DNA from: Thioalkalivibrio sp.
GTDB taxonomy: Bacteria; Pseudomonadota; Gammaproteobacteria; Ectothiorhodospirales; Ectothiorhodospiraceae
Assembly: GCA_007136145.1 (NCBI GenBank)
Contig: SLHN01000182.1
Span: forward strand, 1-11,216
Direction of reading: 5' to 3'
DNA length: 11,216 nucleotides
Each line of letters opens with the position of its first letter. Position 1 is the stretch's first letter. Under the pieces are notes generated by a model. The model searched no databases. It was not told the origin of the DNA and was given only the letters and a program-made list of their open reading frames with translations. Positions 1-7,604 of this stretch are shown in pieces. The position numbers and the translations under genes are program-made.

Positions 1-25
1 GGCACCCTACGCGGGTTCTTTCACG

Positions 26-1879
26 CTAATCAACGTAGCGGCCGCCAAGCTTCAGGAGCAGGGCCCAGCGGGGGTCGCGCAGCATTGCCTCGCGCTCGGG
101 AACCCGCGATCGTCGAACCGGGTGGTCACTGCCGTCACCGACCTGGCTCGCCAGCATTTCCAGCCGTTCCGGATTGGCCCCGTAGTGGTCGACGAGCTGT
201 TGGCGAAGACGTTCGTCGAGCGGCAACCGGTACAGCGTCGCCAACTGGGTCGCCAGTCGCTCGGCCATGCGACCGAGATCCTGACGCACATCCTTGACCA
301 CCGCCGCGCCAAGCCCTGCACGTGCGTCCGCGCTCAACCCGGTCTGCAGACCACCCAGCCAGGCCGCCGGCGCAGCCTGAATCGCCCGCTGAATCGCGAG
401 ATCGCTGAGATCCAGCGAGTTCTGCAGCAACGTCAGAAGATACAGACCGAGGCGGCGGATTTCATTCCGGTCCAACGGGTGACCGGCGATCAACAGCCCG
501 CGTTGATCCACCTGCACACCGAGATCGTCGACGAAGGCACAGAACTCGCGCGCGAATGCGAGTTTGCTTTCATCGTTCAACGCAATCACGTCTTCCTGTA
601 TGTGAAGACCGAATTTCCGCAGCCGCCCCCACCAGCGACGCCGACCTGGCTTCACCCGCTGCTGCAGCCGTTCCCACTCCTCCAGGGCGGAATCGAATGC
701 CTCCCCGGCCTGCAGCCAGCGTGCATGATCTTCACGCAGCCGTTGCACGCCCCGCAGCAACCACCCGAGTCGGGCCGCGAGCGCAGAGCCACGACGGGGC
801 CGTGCGGCCAGCAACTGTTCCAGCGCGCTGAGTACACGCGCGGCGAGTTGAGCACTGTCTCCGTGTATTTCGCTGCGCTGCAGAAGACCGCCGGGGGTTC
901 CCGCCAGCATCAATGCCAACCCACGCAGATCACCGTCCACCCGTGCTTGAGCCAGCCGATACCGGGTGCGGGTGGTTTCGACGGCAACCAGGGATCGCGC
1001 CACATCCCAACGCCCCTTCCAGGAAAAGATCAGGTACCGGATCTCGCGCCCGTTCATCAGCTCGAACAGCAGCACGAGCAACTCCTGCACATCGGCCACC
1101 GGCAGGGTTTCCGGGTTGTCCTGTTCCGCCGCTACCAGCAGACTGTTCAGAAAGTTCTCCCGACGGGGAATTCCCTCTTCCAGGCTCGGCGCGCGCCCCA
1201 TAAGGCGATCCCGAAGCAGATCGGCGAGTTCCGGGACTTCGGCATGCACCCGTTCCAGCGCCGCCAGCCGTGCCTCGGTCGAGGCGTCGACCAGATCGCG
1301 GACACGCGACTGCAAACCCAGACGGCGGTATACCTCGATCTGTTGGGCGATCTGAGCCAGGCCGGTATCGCCGCACAACTCACGAACCGCCAGCGCCAGC
1401 GTGTCCGGCCCGAGATCCAGCTCCTGCAACAACGAACCCGCGGCCAGGATTCGCCGGCGTTCAACGGACTCTGCCGCCAGATCCGCGTCGCGAATGGCAA
1501 ACAGCAGATCCGGCAGCAGGTCAATGGTGCGGCGTAGATTCCTGGCGGCCTGCTCGGCCCGGCGTTCGACAATGGCAACCGAAACGAACTTGCTGCCAAG
1601 TCCGATCACCCCGAGAAACAGCGTGAAAAATGCGAAATAGATCACGTTGCGGGTAGGAGCAAACTCGCCGAATCCCAGCCAGTATCCACCCTGCATCGCC
1701 AGGAAGGTCGCCGGCCCAGCAACCCACAGAACCTGCAACAGGTTCCACATCCACGGAACCCTTCGAGCGCTCGCGCTGATTTCGGCGATACGCCCGCGCC
1801 CGGCGGTCTCCAGCCGCAGCGAGCCTGCATCGCCATCGTCAGGGTTACCGCCGTGGCGTATCACGGGACGCGCGCTCAA
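26..1879 (-). CDS. Uncharacterised inner-membrane protein, 617 aa, RimK-operon associated
   Basis: I do not recognise this family. Two hydrophobic segments near the N-terminus (about residues 45-64 and 79-104) enclose a short loop. Arg-rich flanks (RR at 39-40; ERRAEQAARNLRR at 105-117) predict a hairpin with both ends in the cytoplasm. The remaining ~500 residues are Leu/Arg/Glu-rich and look mostly alpha-helical, with a strongly basic aromatic patch around 410-423 (PGRRRWWGRLRKFG). No catalytic motif, P-loop or zinc motif is visible. The reading frame opens with TTG at 1879, overlapping the TGA stop of the upstream hydrolase as TTGA, which suggests translational coupling; no Shine-Dalgarno sequence precedes it. 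An ATG at 1750 (residue 44), preceded by GAAGG nine bases upstream, is a credible alternative start just before the first membrane segment. Stop TAG is at 26-28. No terminator or further gene can be judged in the remaining 25 bases. It is a real gene by length, amphipathic composition and operon position; its function is unknown. Confidence 0.85.
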   Translation of the reverse strand: MSARPVIRHGGNPDDGDAGSLRLETAGRGRIAEISASARRVPWMWNLLQVLWVAGPATFLAMQGGYWLGFGEFAPTRNVIYFAFFTLFLGVIGLGSKFVSVAIVERRAEQAARNLRRTIDLLPDLLFAIRDADLAAESVERRRILAAGSLLQELDLGPDTLALAVRELCGDTGLAQIAQQIEVYRRLGLQSRVRDLVDASTEARLAALERVHAEVPELADLLRDRLMGRAPSLEEGIPRRENFLNSLLVAAEQDNPETLPVADVQELLVLLFELMNGREIRYLIFSWKGRWDVARSLVAVETTRTRYRLAQARVDGDLRGLALMLAGTPGGLLQRSEIHGDSAQLAARVLSALEQLLAARPRRGSALAARLGWLLRGVQRLREDHARWLQAGEAFDSALEEWERLQQRVKPGRRRWWGRLRKFGLHIQEDVIALNDESKLAFAREFCAFVDDLGVQVDQRGLLIAGHPLDRNEIRRLGLYLLTLLQNSLDLSDLAIQRAIQAAPAAWLGGLQTGLSADARAGLGAAVVKDVRQDLGRMAERLATQLATLYRLPLDERLRQQLVDHYGANPERLEMLASQVGDGSDHPVRRSRVPEREAMLRDPRWALLLKLGGRYVD

Positions 1880-2925
1880 ACCAGGATCGGGGGATCGAAG
1901 GACTGGCCCGGATCCGGTTGCAGGTCACTCTGAAACGATTCGATCTCGGCAGCGACCCGCTTCGGGGCCTCGAAGCGGCCGATGTGAAACAACGCTTCCC
2001 CCTCATGCACCAGTGGTTGGTTGCTGCGCCCGATAACGATCCCGCTCGCGCTGGCTTCGACCGGGTCTTCACGCCCGGTGACCGGGTCGGCAATGAGGGC
2101 GAGCACCTGGCCCTTGCTCACCCGCGCCCCCAGACCGATTCGCGGCAGACACATACCGCTCTCCGGGGCACGCACCCAGAGACTGGAACGAGCAATGAAC
2201 GGTTCTGCGTGGATCTTCCGTGGGTGTCTCGGGGTCAACATACCGATAACCCGCATCACTCCGAGAATACCGGCCACGCCTGCCCGGATCGCCAGCTCCT
2301 CCAGACGCAGCGCCTCGCCCGCTTCGTACAGCAACATTCTCACTCCAGCCGCGGCTGCGGCCTCGCGTAGCGAACCGTCACGCAGGCTGGAGTTGATAAG
2401 CACTGGCACTCCGAAGGCGCGTGCGAGCTGTTCGGTGGGGGCGTCGTCCAGATTCGCGCGAATCTGCGGCAGGTTGGCGCGCCCGATGGCCCCGGTGTGC
2501 AGATCGATCCCGTGCGTGCAACGGGCAACGATCCGGGACATGAAGGTATGTGCGAGTCGGGCCGCCATCGAGCCGGTTTCGTGTCCGGGAAAGCTCCGGT
2601 TCAGGTCGCGCCGGTCGGGCAGATAGCGGGAGTGGTCGAGCACCCCGTAGAGGTTCACCATCGGCACGGCGAGCAGGGTGCCGCGAAGATGGTGCAGGGA
2701 ACGTTGCTTGAGCAGGCGACGGATGATCTCCACGCCGTTGAGTTCATCGCCGTGGATTGCAGCGCTGACAAACAAGACTGGCCCCGGCTTGCGCCCGTGC
2801 AGGACGTGCACGGGTAGAGTCACCGGAGTCCCGGTGAAAAGCTGCGCGAGTTCCAGATTGACCAAGGAACGCTGCCCCGGGGCGACGGAGATGCCTTCGA
2901 TGCGGAATGCGCTGGGCGTGTTCAT
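1876..2925 (-). CDS. Succinylglutamate desuccinylase/aspartoacylase (AstE/AspA) family zinc hydrolase
   Basis: 349-residue member of the AstE/aspartoacylase (M14-like) family, whose characterised members hydrolyse amide bonds to acidic amino acids through one zinc ion. The expected active site is present: HGDE at 58-61 (zinc ligands His58 and Glu61), DLNRSFPG at 107-114 (substrate-binding Asn109/Arg110), DLHTG at 141-145 (third ligand His143), and Glu201 in LLYEAGE as the likely general acid. Residues ~250-315 form a Gly-rich beta domain (APESGM, KGQVLALI, ASASGIVIGR, EGEALFHIG) common in the COG3608 branch. The frame stays open upstream into rimK, but ATG 2925 is chosen because family homology begins just after it and no ATG, GTG or TTG lies in the gap; it has no good Shine-Dalgarno sequence of its own. 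It starts 70 bases after rimK and ends in a TTGA overlap with the next gene. The substrate is unknown. Conserved pairing with RimK suggests action on RimK products or related gamma-glutamyl/peptide conjugates, which is inference. Cytoplasmic; no signal peptide. Confidence 0.9.
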   Translation of the reverse strand: MNTPSAFRIEGISVAPGQRSLVNLELAQLFTGTPVTLPVHVLHGRKPGPVLFVSAAIHGDELNGVEIIRRLLKQRSLHHLRGTLLAVPMVNLYGVLDHSRYLPDRRDLNRSFPGHETGSMAARLAHTFMSRIVARCTHGIDLHTGAIGRANLPQIRANLDDAPTEQLARAFGVPVLINSSLRDGSLREAAAAAGVRMLLYEAGEALRLEELAIRAGVAGILGVMRVIGMLTPRHPRKIHAEPFIARSSLWVRAPESGMCLPRIGLGARVSKGQVLALIADPVTGREDPVEASASGIVIGRSNQPLVHEGEALFHIGRFEAPKRVAAEIESFQSDLQPDPGQSFDPPILV

Positions 2926-2953
2926 ATCAGGAGCCGGGGAAACATCCCTCCTC
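2922..2953 (-). promoter_or_regulatory. Possible translational leader: 7-codon mini-ORF and hairpin before the hydrolase gene
   Basis: On the minus strand a strong Shine-Dalgarno-like GAGGAGGG (2953-2946) sits directly before an ATG (2945-2943) that opens a frame of seven codons (MFPRLLI). Its TGA stop (2924-2922) overlaps the ATG of the hydrolase gene as ATGA. The hydrolase ATG has no ribosome-binding site of its own, so ribosomes could reach it by re-initiation after this mini-ORF. The AGGAG (2952-2948) can also pair with CTCCT (2933-2929), which could hide the ribosome-binding site. The close spacing between AGGAGG and the mini-ORF ATG is unfavourable unless the first GAGG is used, so this is a suggestion only. 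Confidence 0.3.
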
Positions 2954-2995
2954 GTGGCGGAACCAGGCCTGAGCGCGGCATACTGGCACCGCCGT

Positions 2996-3919
2996 TCAAC
3001 CCTTGCTGCCGCGCGTGCGGGTGCGGCTACGGCTGGATTGTCGCCCGGCCAGGGACTTCTCAACAAACTCGACGATCAACCCGGCCACATCCTTGCCGCT
3101 CGCGGCCTCGATCCCTTCCAGACCGGGCGAGGAATTGACCTCCATGACCACTGGCCCGTGGTTGGAACGGAGAATGTCCACGCCCGCGACGTTCAGACCC
3201 ATGATCTTGGCGGCTCGGGTCGCAGTCGCGCGTTCCTCGGGACTCAGACGGGTCAGCGAGGCGCGCCCGCCACGATGCAGGTTGGAGCGAAACTCCCCTT
3301 CCTTTCCTTGCCGCTTCATGGCCGCGACCACCTTACCGTTCACCACGAAACAGCGAAGATCGGCTCCACCCGCCTCCTTGATGAACTCCTGCACCAGAAT
3401 GTTCGCCTTGAGCCCCATGAAAGCCTCGATAACGCTCTCGGCGGCCTGCTGTGTCTCGGCCAGGACCACGCCGATACCCTGCGTCCCCTCCAACAGCTTG
3501 ATCACCGCCGGCGCGCCGCCGACCATCTTCATCAAGTCCTGCACGTCGTCGGGCTTGTGCGCGAAGCCGGTCACGGGGAGGCCCACACCCTCGCGGGCAA
3601 GGAGTTGCAGGGAGCGCAGTTTGTCGCGCGAGCGCGTGATTGCCACCGATTCGTTGAGCGGCATGACCCCCATCATCTCGAACTGGCGTAACACCGCCGT
3701 GCCATAAAAAGTGACCGAAGCCCCGATACGCGGGATCACCGCATCGAAACCGGTGAGCGCCTCGCCCTTGTAATGGATACTCGGTCGGCGCGAGGTGATG
3801 TTCATGTAACAGCGCAACACGTCCAGCACGCGCACTTCATGGCCACGCTCCGTACAGGCCTCCACCAGGCGACGCGTGGAATAAAGCGTGGCATCGCGCG
3901 AAAGAACAGCGATTTTCAT
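2996..3919 (-). CDS. rimK: RimK, ATP-grasp glutamate ligase (ribosomal protein S6 modification protein)
   Basis: 307 residues, colinear with E. coli RimK (300 aa), which adds glutamates to the C-terminus of ribosomal protein S6 and can also make poly-alpha-glutamate. It begins with the hallmark MKIAVLSRDATLYSTRRL. The ATP-grasp fold shows nucleotide-binding Lys100 and Lys141, the glycine-rich loop EGTQGIG (144-150), hinge QEFI (177-180), Asp187/Arg189, SNLHRGG (212-218), and the magnesium ligands Asp248, Glu260 and Asn262 (VMEVNSSPG). The tail is short and Arg/Ser-rich. The frame extends upstream to 4000, but ATG 3919 is chosen because homology starts exactly there and AGGA (3929-3926) lies six bases upstream. 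A TATACT -10 element ~110 bases upstream may drive it. It is followed by the AstE-family hydrolase and a membrane protein. rpsF, encoding the classical target, is not in the window, so the true substrate could be S6 encoded elsewhere or another peptide. Confidence 0.96.
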   Translation of the reverse strand: MKIAVLSRDATLYSTRRLVEACTERGHEVRVLDVLRCYMNITSRRPSIHYKGEALTGFDAVIPRIGASVTFYGTAVLRQFEMMGVMPLNESVAITRSRDKLRSLQLLAREGVGLPVTGFAHKPDDVQDLMKMVGGAPAVIKLLEGTQGIGVVLAETQQAAESVIEAFMGLKANILVQEFIKEAGGADLRCFVVNGKVVAAMKRQGKEGEFRSNLHRGGRASLTRLSPEERATATRAAKIMGLNVAGVDILRSNHGPVVMEVNSSPGLEGIEAASGKDVAGLIVEFVEKSLAGRQSSRSRTRTRGSKG

Positions 3920-4027
3920 CGAGGATCCTGGGGGTTCGGATGCGGCCGAATCGAGAAAAGCGAGCGGGATCGGCACGGAGGAACCCACGCAACGCGGCAT
4001 TCCCCGCCGACAGGCGATCCCGGGAGG

Positions 4028-4033
4028 AGTATA
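4028..4033 (-). promoter_or_regulatory. Candidate -10 element for the rimK transcription unit
   Basis: In the 147-base gap between rlmB and rimK the minus strand carries TATACT (4033-4028), five of six matches to the sigma-70 -10 consensus, which would start transcription near 4021 with a leader of about 100 bases before the rimK ATG. No good -35 element is found at 16-18 bases; the nearest resemblance (TGACGA) lies 19 bases upstream. No terminator follows rlmB, so read-through from rnr-rlmB is equally possible. Nothing else is recognised in this gap. Confidence 0.35.
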
Positions 4034-4066
4034 CCCTTTTCGCCGTAACGGGTCGTCACGACATGA

Positions 4067-4807
4067 TCAGACTCGTGTTCGCTGACGCACCACTTCGAAC
4101 AGCGCGATACCCGCCGCGACCGAGACGTTGAGGCTGGACACGCTCCCCGCCATCGGAATTGCGGCCAGCTGGTCGCAGGTCTCGCGCGTCAGGCGGCGCA
4201 AACCCTCTCCCTCCGCACCCATGACCAGAACGGTCGGCAGTGTCAGATCGACCTGATACAGCACGGTGTCTGTGTCACCGGCAAGCCCGACGACCCACAT
4301 TCCCTGTTCGCGCAGGGTACGCAGGGTTCTTGCCAGGTTCGCAACGGTAATCAAAGGTACTGTCTCGGCCGCACCCGAAGCGGCCTTGGCAGCGGCTGGA
4401 GTCAGGGAAGCGCTGCGGTCGCGCGGCACAATCACCGCACTGGCCCCCGCCGCATCGGCGCTGCGCAGACAGGCACCCAGATTGTGCGGATCAGTGACAC
4501 CATCAAGGGCAAGAAAGAGGGTACCCCCAGCAACGACCCGATCCGCGAGATCCGCCTCGGTCGCTCGCGGACGTGGCACTGTCCAGGCCAGTACTCCCTG
4601 ATGACGCAGATCGCCTTGTCCGCGGTCAAGTCGATCGCGTCGCACCCGTTCGACTCTGATACCCAGCCCCTCGGCACGGCGAACGATGTCCCCCAAACGG
4701 GCATCATCCGATTCCATCGCCACCTGAAGACGCTTGATTCTTTCCGGCGCATGCGCCAGCAGTGATTCGACCGCGTGCAAACCGCCGACGATTTCGGTCT
4801 GGCTCAC
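4067..4807 (-). CDS. rlmB: 23S rRNA (guanosine-2251-2'-O)-methyltransferase RlmB
   Basis: 246 residues, full length relative to E. coli RlmB (243 aa), with high similarity throughout the C-terminal SPOUT (TrmH-type) domain. It methylates the ribose of G2251 in the P-loop of 23S rRNA using S-adenosylmethionine. An N-terminal substrate-binding domain (about 1-75, opening VGGLHAVESLL) is followed by the three knot motifs: DGVTDPHNLGACLRSADAAG (102-121, with Asn109 and catalytic Arg115), LVMGAEGEGL (194-203, Glu199), and IPMAGSVSSLNVSVAAGI (217-234, Asn227). The start codon is GTG at 4807, overlapping the rnr stop as GTGA, so translation is probably coupled to RNase R. A GGAG lies 12 bases upstream, rather far. 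rnr-rlmB is a widely conserved pair in gammaproteobacteria. In Pseudomonas-like genomes rpsF often follows; here rimK follows instead. Confidence 0.97.
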   Translation of the reverse strand: MSQTEIVGGLHAVESLLAHAPERIKRLQVAMESDDARLGDIVRRAEGLGIRVERVRRDRLDRGQGDLRHQGVLAWTVPRPRATEADLADRVVAGGTLFLALDGVTDPHNLGACLRSADAAGASAVIVPRDRSASLTPAAAKAASGAAETVPLITVANLARTLRTLREQGMWVVGLAGDTDTVLYQVDLTLPTVLVMGAEGEGLRRLTRETCDQLAAIPMAGSVSSLNVSVAAGIALFEVVRQRTRV

Positions 4808-7560
4808 GAATCGCGCCGTCTCCGGCGGCTCGAGCGCTTGCGCCCGGAGCCGGCGGTTGTCTCCTCACCCGATGGGCTGTCCGCGCCCTTCTCCTGCACA
4901 TCCGGCGCCGATTTGGACGAAGGCCGGATCAGCATGGCGACTTCCCCCTGGGGTTGCGCCCGACGCCGGCGTCGGCGCGGCGTTTCCTCCGCCGGGAGTG
5001 ATTCGACCGACTCCATTTCGGGCTTTGCAGTGGATGCGCGCCCGGGGGCCTTGGCCGGCTGCGCCTTTGCTCGCGCCTTCGCCACCGAAGCAGGCGCTTC
5101 GATCACATCCGGAGCGGGGCTGCGGCGTCGCCGCGATCTGGGCTTGGCTTCGGAATCGGCCTCCGTTCCGGCCGATGCACTTACTGACTCGGTTGCACTG
5201 GAGGGCTGAGGTGGGGCATCCGCTGGGTTCCGCGAAGTCTGCTGCTCATGCGCGGTTGCCCCGGCTTTCCGTCCCCGGGGCTTGCGGCGGCCCGGCTTGC
5301 GTCCGTCACCTGTTTCCCGCCCGGCCCCCGCCGCCTTCCGCTTGGGCTTGCGTGGTTCAGCCTCCGCCGCACGGCCTTCATCGTCCACGAGCCGCAGATC
5401 GATCTTGCGATCATCCAGGCTTACCCGCGTCACCTGCACCTTCAGGCGGTCACCGATCCGGAAAGTGCGGCCTCCCCGTTCGCCGGTCAGGCGGTGCCGA
5501 ATCGGGTCGAAGTGGTAGAAGTCGTTATCCAGGCTGGTCACATGCACCAGACCGTCGATGAAGACATCGACGATCTCGACGAAAAGACCGAATCCCGTTA
5601 CCCCAGAAACCACACCGTCGAAAACGTCACCAACCTTGTCCTCCATGTACTCGGCCTTGAGCCACGCGATGGCATCGCGGGTCGCATCGTCGGCGCGGCG
5701 CTCGGCCATGGAGCAATGTTCGCCGAGGCCTTCCATGTCGCCATGCGAGTATGCGAATCCCTTTGCCTTGCCGGTGCGCAGGACGTGGCGGATCCCACGG
5801 TGGACGAGCAGATCCGGATAGCGGCGGATCGGCGAGGTGAAATGGGCATAGTCGTCCAGCGCCAGACCGAAGTGACCACTGAGTCCTGGACCATAGATGG
5901 CCTGACTGAGCGAGCGCAGCACCACCGTTTGGATCAGTTGTTTGTCGGGACGGTCGGCTGCCGCACGAAGTACCGCCGCATAATGTGCGGGCGTGGGCGC
6001 GTCGCCGCCGTCCAGCGCCAGGCCGACGCCGGACAGAAAATCGCGCAAATCATCGATCTTCTCGGTCGGAGGCTGGTCGTGAATCCGGTACAGCGCCGGT
6101 ACTTTGTGTTTTTTCAGGAACTTGGCCGCGGACACGTTGGCCGCGATCATGCACTCCTCGACCAAGCGATGGGCGTCGGTGCGCTCCACTGGAACGATGC
6201 GCTCGATCTTGCGCTCCGGGCCGAATTCGATTTGGGTCTCGGTCGAATCGAAATCAATCGCGCCGCGCCGGTTTCTCGCGGCGTTGAGCACCTTGAACAC
6301 TGCGTGCAGTCTTTCCAGGTGCGGCAGCAGCTTCGCATGCTTTTTCCGCAATGCCTCGTCGCCGTCGACCAACATCGAGGCTACCTGCGTGTATGTCAGG
6401 CGTGCATGCGAGCGCATCACGCCCTCATGGAAGGCAAACTTGCGCAGGGCACCGCGCTTGCCGATCTCCATCTCACAGACCATGCACAGGCGCTCGACAT
6501 CGGGATTCAGCGAGCACAGGCCGTTGGAAAGCACCTCCGGCAACATCGGGATCACCTGCTTCGGGAAATACACCGAAGTGCCCCGATTGCGCGCTTCCTT
6601 GTCCAGTGCCCCATCCTTATCCACGTAATGCGAGACATCCGCGATTGCGACCCACAGCCGCCAGCCGCTGTCGGTCTCCTCGCAGAAAAGGGCATCGTCG
6701 AAGTCGCGTGCGTCTTCGCCATCGATGGTCACCAATGGCTTCTTGCGCAGATCCAGGCGACCCTTGCGTGCAGCCGCCGGGACCTCGGCACCGAACCGGT
6801 CGGCAGCCGCGGTCACGTCATCGGGCCAGTGGAACGGCAGGCCATGCGCGCGGATTGCGATGTCGATTTCCATGCCCGGCGCCATATGCTCACCAAGGAC
6901 CTCGACCACCTCGCCGCGCAGCCGCGCCTTGCGCGACGCCTGCGGGCGAATGCGTACCACGACGATCTGGTCATCCCCAGCCGCACCCAGACCATCGGGT
7001 GGAATCAGGATATCGTGGGTAATGCGTTTGTTGTCCGGCGTGACCACGCCAACGCCATCCTCGATCCGGATCCGCCCGACAACCTGCTCGGAACCACGCT
7101 CGAGGATCTCGATGATGCCCCCTTCGCGGCGCCCCCGATGATCCACTCCCATCACCCGCCCGAGCACACGATCGCCGTGCAGCACGCCGCGCATCTGCCG
7201 TGGTGACAGGAACAGATCGTCGCTCTGGTCGTCGGGTACCAGAAACCCGAAGCCGTCAGGATGGCCGATTACCCGTCCACGCAGCAGATCGGCCTGCTCC
7301 ACCGGCAGATAGGCGCCCCGACGATTGCACAGCAACTGGCCATCGCGCTCCATCGCGCGCAGACGCCTGCGCAGCGCTTCGGTCTGATCCTCGCTTTCTA
7401 TGCCGAGACGTTCCGCGATTTCACCGAACTCCAGTGGATTGCCGGCGTCGACCACGCTCTCCAGGATCAATTCGCGGCTGGCGATCGGATTTTCGTATTT
7501 CTGTGCCTCGCGCTCGAAATTCGGATCGACTGGCGGGCGTTTGCTGCGTTTTCTGGACAT
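4804..7560 (-). CDS. rnr: RNase R (3'-5' exoribonuclease) with extended Arg-rich tail
   Basis: 918 residues against 813 in E. coli. RNase R degrades structured RNA from the 3' end and takes part in mRNA, tmRNA-linked and rRNA quality control. Domains in order: short basic N-terminus, winged-helix-like region (27-85, ending RLRAMERDGQL), two cold-shock domains (about 88-150 and 160-225), catalytic RNB domain (about 268-595) with TIDGEDARDFDDA holding metal-binding Asp280, Asp286, Asp288 and Asp289, the HFGLALDDYAHFTSPIRRYPDL signature (563-584), and an S1 domain (643-725). From ~727 to the end is a low-complexity Lys/Arg/Ala/Ser/Glu tail with three Arg blocks (810-813, 862-867, 912-916). An in-frame TGA directly precedes the ATG, fixing the start; the Shine-Dalgarno is weak (GAAGAG). 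No convincing promoter of its own was found. It overlaps rlmB by GTGA. Confidence 0.97.
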   Translation of the reverse strand: MSRKRSKRPPVDPNFEREAQKYENPIASRELILESVVDAGNPLEFGEIAERLGIESEDQTEALRRRLRAMERDGQLLCNRRGAYLPVEQADLLRGRVIGHPDGFGFLVPDDQSDDLFLSPRQMRGVLHGDRVLGRVMGVDHRGRREGGIIEILERGSEQVVGRIRIEDGVGVVTPDNKRITHDILIPPDGLGAAGDDQIVVVRIRPQASRKARLRGEVVEVLGEHMAPGMEIDIAIRAHGLPFHWPDDVTAAADRFGAEVPAAARKGRLDLRKKPLVTIDGEDARDFDDALFCEETDSGWRLWVAIADVSHYVDKDGALDKEARNRGTSVYFPKQVIPMLPEVLSNGLCSLNPDVERLCMVCEMEIGKRGALRKFAFHEGVMRSHARLTYTQVASMLVDGDEALRKKHAKLLPHLERLHAVFKVLNAARNRRGAIDFDSTETQIEFGPERKIERIVPVERTDAHRLVEECMIAANVSAAKFLKKHKVPALYRIHDQPPTEKIDDLRDFLSGVGLALDGGDAPTPAHYAAVLRAAADRPDKQLIQTVVLRSLSQAIYGPGLSGHFGLALDDYAHFTSPIRRYPDLLVHRGIRHVLRTGKAKGFAYSHGDMEGLGEHCSMAERRADDATRDAIAWLKAEYMEDKVGDVFDGVVSGVTGFGLFVEIVDVFIDGLVHVTSLDNDFYHFDPIRHRLTGERGGRTFRIGDRLKVQVTRVSLDDRKIDLRLVDDEGRAAEAEPRKPKRKAAGAGRETGDGRKPGRRKPRGRKAGATAHEQQTSRNPADAPPQPSSATESVSASAGTEADSEAKPRSRRRRSPAPDVIEAPASVAKARAKAQPAKAPGRASTAKPEMESVESLPAEETPRRRRRRAQPQGEVAMLIRPSSKSAPDVQEKGADSPSGEETTAGSGRKRSSRRRRRDS

Positions 7561-7604
7561 TCACTTCACTCTTCGTGGAGCCCCCCGAGACCTGCGCCTT
7601 GGCT

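Noticed and set aside
122..1537. Plus-strand open frame of 471 codons opposite the 617-residue gene
   Set aside because: Gln/Arg/Pro-rich translation with no hydrophobic core. The minus-strand frame has coherent membrane helices, plausible composition and an operon junction, so this is a shadow.
2926..3066. 47-residue N-terminal extension of the hydrolase overlapping rimK
   Set aside because: The extension is low-complexity Ala/Arg sequence forced by the rimK frame and is outside the family domain.
3920..4000. 27-residue N-terminal extension of RimK
   Set aside because: RimK homology starts exactly at MKIAVLSRD, and a proper Shine-Dalgarno precedes that ATG.
4000..4066. Terminator after rlmB
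   Set aside because: Only a small GTCGT/ACGAC repeat is present near 4053-4063, with no T-run; not enough to call.
5248..7206. Plus-strand open frame of 652 codons opposite rnr
   Set aside because: It lies wholly antisense to a confidently identified rnr, shows no recognisable domain and has a His/Arg/Gln-rich composition typical of the reverse strand of GC-rich coding DNA.
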